Source of the DNA: Pseudothermotoga sp.
Lineage (GTDB): Bacteria; Thermotogota; Thermotogae; Thermotogales; DSM-5069
Direction: 5' to 3'
DNA: 64,000 nt
Assembly: GCA_025060105.1 (NCBI GenBank)
Contig: JANXCS010000004.1
Coordinates: 1-64,000, forward strand
The notes beneath the pieces are model-generated. The model was not told where the DNA came from. It saw only the letters and a list, made by a program, of their open reading frames with translations, and did no database searches. A program made the translations under genes and the position numbers. This document shows, one piece after another, positions 62,111 to 64,000 of this stretch (position 1 is its first letter; the number at the start of each line of letters is the position of its first letter).

Positions 62111-62912
62111 GGATGAAGTTCAATTGAACATAGACGATCCAGGATTTCTGTACGGTGGGATTGCGTACGAAACTCTGCGAACCTACGATTTGAGGCTCTT
62201 CGCCGCGCGTTACCACTATGAAAGATTGCTCACGACTCTTTCTCATCTTGGTCTTGAACTTTCCATGGATTATTCAACATTCAGAGAGATACTGCGAGAA
62301 GGCGTCGAAAAATTGAAAAAAGAGTCTTCGATCAGAGTGATCGTTGTACCGAGGGGACGGTTCAGTGCCTTCGAATATGAACCAACCGGTTGCGAACTGA
62401 TCGTCTATTTGCAGGAATTAAGATTACAACCTTTGAATTTTGTCAAAGTGAAAGTCAGCAACGTGAGGAAGATAGATCCATCCTCCACCCCTTCCGATCT
62501 GAAGGTCGTTGGTAGGACAGACATACTTTTAGCCAAAAGAAGCAAAGGCGATGCGTACGATGTTGTGATGCTGGGGAGTCACGGTCAGGTGTGCGAAGGA
62601 ACTTTCAGCAACGTCTTCATCGTTAAGAAAGGCAAGGTCATCACCCCAAGTCTCGACAGCGGTATATTGCCTGGCATAACGAGGCTCAATGCCATAAAAC
62701 TTTGTGAAAATCTAGCTATAGACGTTGAAGAAAGATGGGTTGAACCATCGGAACTTTACGGGGCAGACGAGATGTTCTTGACACACACAAGTAGAGGCAT
62801 CGTGCCTGTGAACGAACTCGATGGCTGGCGTCGTTTCAACACCGAGCTGGGTAAATTTCTGGCAAGTAAGTTCGAAGATTTCATAAAGACTGTCGAGGAA
62901 AATTGGTTATGA
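62079..62912 (+). CDS. Class IV PLP aminotransferase/lyase
   Basis: A 277-aa fold-IV enzyme. It has DDPGFLYGGIAYETLRTY, the PLP lysine Lys142 (SDLKVVGRTDILLA), catalytic Glu173 in CEGTFSNVFIV and ITPSLDSGILPGITR. It may be a branched-chain aminotransferase (IlvE), a D-amino-acid transaminase or 4-amino-4-deoxychorismate lyase (PabC); the 277-aa length fits the latter two. The TTG start overlaps mtaB by 32 bases with GGTGGTG 7 bases upstream. Confidence 0.85.
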   Translation: MLIWKGTWLSKDEVQLNIDDPGFLYGGIAYETLRTYDLRLFAARYHYERLLTTLSHLGLELSMDYSTFREILREGVEKLKKESSIRVIVVPRGRFSAFEYEPTGCELIVYLQELRLQPLNFVKVKVSNVRKIDPSSTPSDLKVVGRTDILLAKRSKGDAYDVVMLGSHGQVCEGTFSNVFIVKKGKVITPSLDSGILPGITRLNAIKLCENLAIDVEERWVEPSELYGADEMFLTHTSRGIVPVNELDGWRRFNTELGKFLASKFEDFIKTVEENWL

Positions 62913-63202
62913 AGAGATTGAGTGATGTGTTCGAAAACCTCAGCAAGTCAGATCCGCTCTTCAAACAATTGAAATTGAGATTGGTGCTCTCCGATCTTCC
63001 GAGCGTTCTCGGTGAGTCTTTGGCACACCACTGCCGTTTTGCAGGGTTCACTAACGGTGTGGTCTTCTTCGAGTGTGACAACGATCTGTGGTTGACGGAA
63101 GCGCGTTTCATGTCTAAAAAAATCGCAGAGAAGTTGAACGAAAAACTCGGTGAGCGTCTCGTCACGAACGTGGTCTTCAGGAGGGGTCGACGTGGTCACT
63201 GA
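62909..63202 (+). CDS. DUF721 protein (DciA-like)
   Basis: A 97-aa protein of the DUF721 family (KRLSDVFENLSKSD, GESLAHHCRFAGFTNGVVFFECDNDLWLTEARFM). In many bacteria lacking DnaC/DnaI, DUF721 proteins (DciA) load the replicative helicase, and the gene often lies next to gyrB or recF. ATG 62909 overlaps the previous stop and has AGGA 9 bases upstream. It overlaps gyrB by 11 bases. Confidence 0.82.
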   Translation: MKRLSDVFENLSKSDPLFKQLKLRLVLSDLPSVLGESLAHHCRFAGFTNGVVFFECDNDLWLTEARFMSKKIAEKLNEKLGERLVTNVVFRRGRRGH

Positions 63203-64000
63203 CTACAGACCGGAAGACATCAAAGTTCTCAAGGGATTAGAGGCGGTGCGTCTCAGACCTGGAATGTACATAGGATCCACTGGCAAGAGTGGATTACACC
63301 ATTTGCTGTATGAAATCATCGATAACAGTATAGACGAGGTGATGGCGGGAGCTTGCGACAGAATGAAGGTCATCCTCCACAGCGATGGTTCAGCAGAAGT
63401 CGAGGACAACGGTCGGGGTATCCCTGTGGAAATCCATCCAGACACGAACAAGAGCACGTTGGAAACGGTGATGACCACTTTGCATGCGGGTGGAAAATTT
63501 TCAAACTCCGCTTACAAAGTCAGTGGAGGGCTCCACGGAGTGGGAGCCTCCGTCGTGAATGCCCTCTCCGAGCTGATGGAGGTGTGGGTGAAGAGGAACG
63601 GGAAGATATATTATCAAAGCTATTCTAAGGGTCGACCACTGTGCGAAGTGAAGGAAATCGGTGAAACTAACGAGCGCGGAACGACGGTGAGGTTCAAACC
63701 TGATCCTGAGATTTTCTCCACCACGGAGTTCGACCCGGACATAATCGAGAGCCGACTCAGAGAGCTGGCGTTTCTGAATCCCGGACTGACGATAGAGTTC
63801 GAAGATAGGATCAACGATTACAAGACCAAGATGAGGTATTCTGGTGGAATCAAGGAGTACGTATCTTATGTGATTAAGAATCTGAACTCAAAGCCGATTC
63901 ACGACATCGTTTACATTTCGGACGTTCACGAAGACATCAAAGTGGAAATAGCGTTCGTTTACACCGCTTCTCAAGACGAAGAGATCCTCTATTCGTTCGT
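63192..64000 (+). CDS. gyrB: DNA gyrase subunit B, N-terminal part
   Basis: The gene runs off the window; 269 codons are seen. The GHKL ATPase motifs are all present: YEIIDNSIDE (Mg-Asn and catalytic Glu), VEDNGRGIPV, TTLHAGGKF and SGGLHGVGASVVNALS, with GLEAVRLRPGMYIGST at the start. The GTG at 63192 has AGGAGGGG 5 bases upstream. GyrB supplies the ATPase of gyrase for negative supercoiling, of interest in a thermophile. Confidence 0.96.
   Translation, partial: MVTDYRPEDIKVLKGLEAVRLRPGMYIGSTGKSGLHHLLYEIIDNSIDEVMAGACDRMKVILHSDGSAEVEDNGRGIPVEIHPDTNKSTLETVMTTLHAGGKFSNSAYKVSGGLHGVGASVVNALSELMEVWVKRNGKIYYQSYSKGRPLCEVKEIGETNERGTTVRFKPDPEIFSTTEFDPDIIESRLRELAFLNPGLTIEFEDRINDYKTKMRYSGGIKEYVSYVIKNLNSKPIHDIVYISDVHEDIKVEIAFVYTASQDEEILYSF

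Overview
The window looks like a chromosome segment of a thermophilic, fermentative member of the Thermotogae, probably a Pseudothermotoga or close relative. I infer this from protein resemblance, remembered rather than searched. Examples are the stand-alone methionine synthase reactivation domain beside a MetH that lacks it, the TldD/TldE pair, the pfkB - CBS - mtaB - class IV aminotransferase - DUF721 - gyrB order, and the GH4 6-phospho-beta-glucosidase with a BadF-type kinase. Coding density is very high, 4-nt stop/start overlaps are common, and GTG and TTG starts are frequent. I see no rRNA, insertion sequence or CRISPR array.

Layout. 1-2360: end of plsX, glmS, rsfS. 2357-4390: fba, tRNA-Ser, a BadF-type kinase, tRNA-Pro. 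4546-8677: a large lipoprotein and a subtilisin-like lipoprotein protease with a terminator. 8684-11840: tldE, tldD, a small ORF, tRNA-Met. 12124-14243: pgl and zwf. 14408-15311: two small proteins, one secreted and one with a zinc ribbon. 15399-19286: acetoacetate/short-chain acyl-CoA operon (atoE, thiolase, CoA-transferase A and B). 19406-21662: YtrA-type GntR regulator, ABC exporter, YbjQ. 21643-25756: promoter, Trp-codon leader peptide and attenuator, a TrpX-type ABC importer, lysA. 25767-26957: tRNA-Leu, fliE, flgC, flgB. 27052-28065: Sua5.

28150-36922 is a methionine cluster: MetH reactivation protein, MetH, aspartokinase, a DUF39/HcyBio-ferredoxin fusion, UPF0280, MetF and Asd, plus one pseudopilin-like gene. 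Together these would take aspartate to aspartate semialdehyde, put sulfur directly on it to give homocysteine, and methylate that to methionine. 36888-39634: rsmD, GH4 glycosidase, kinase. 39719-41380: a diguanylate cyclase and tRNA-Leu. 41405-47849: HAD phosphatase, lnt, deoB and two 2-hydroxyacyl-CoA dehydratase-like genes, one fused to its activase. 47834-55517 (minus): a MoeA-PBP / MoaB / MoeA block followed by an anion transporter, a Xer recombinase, tdk, a Nudix hydrolase and ispE. 55606-64000: a MaoC hydratase, ksgA, a sigma-54-type activator, a 53-aa ORF, a degenerate ABC-type ATPase, pfkB, a CBS protein, mtaB, an aminotransferase, DUF721 and the start of gyrB.

The strongest unusual signal is at 25530-25756. 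It is a complete ribosome-mediated attenuator: a consensus promoter, a 34-codon leader with tandem Trp codons, and mutually exclusive hairpins ending in a terminator. It controls an ABC importer whose binding protein belongs to the family that includes TrpX.
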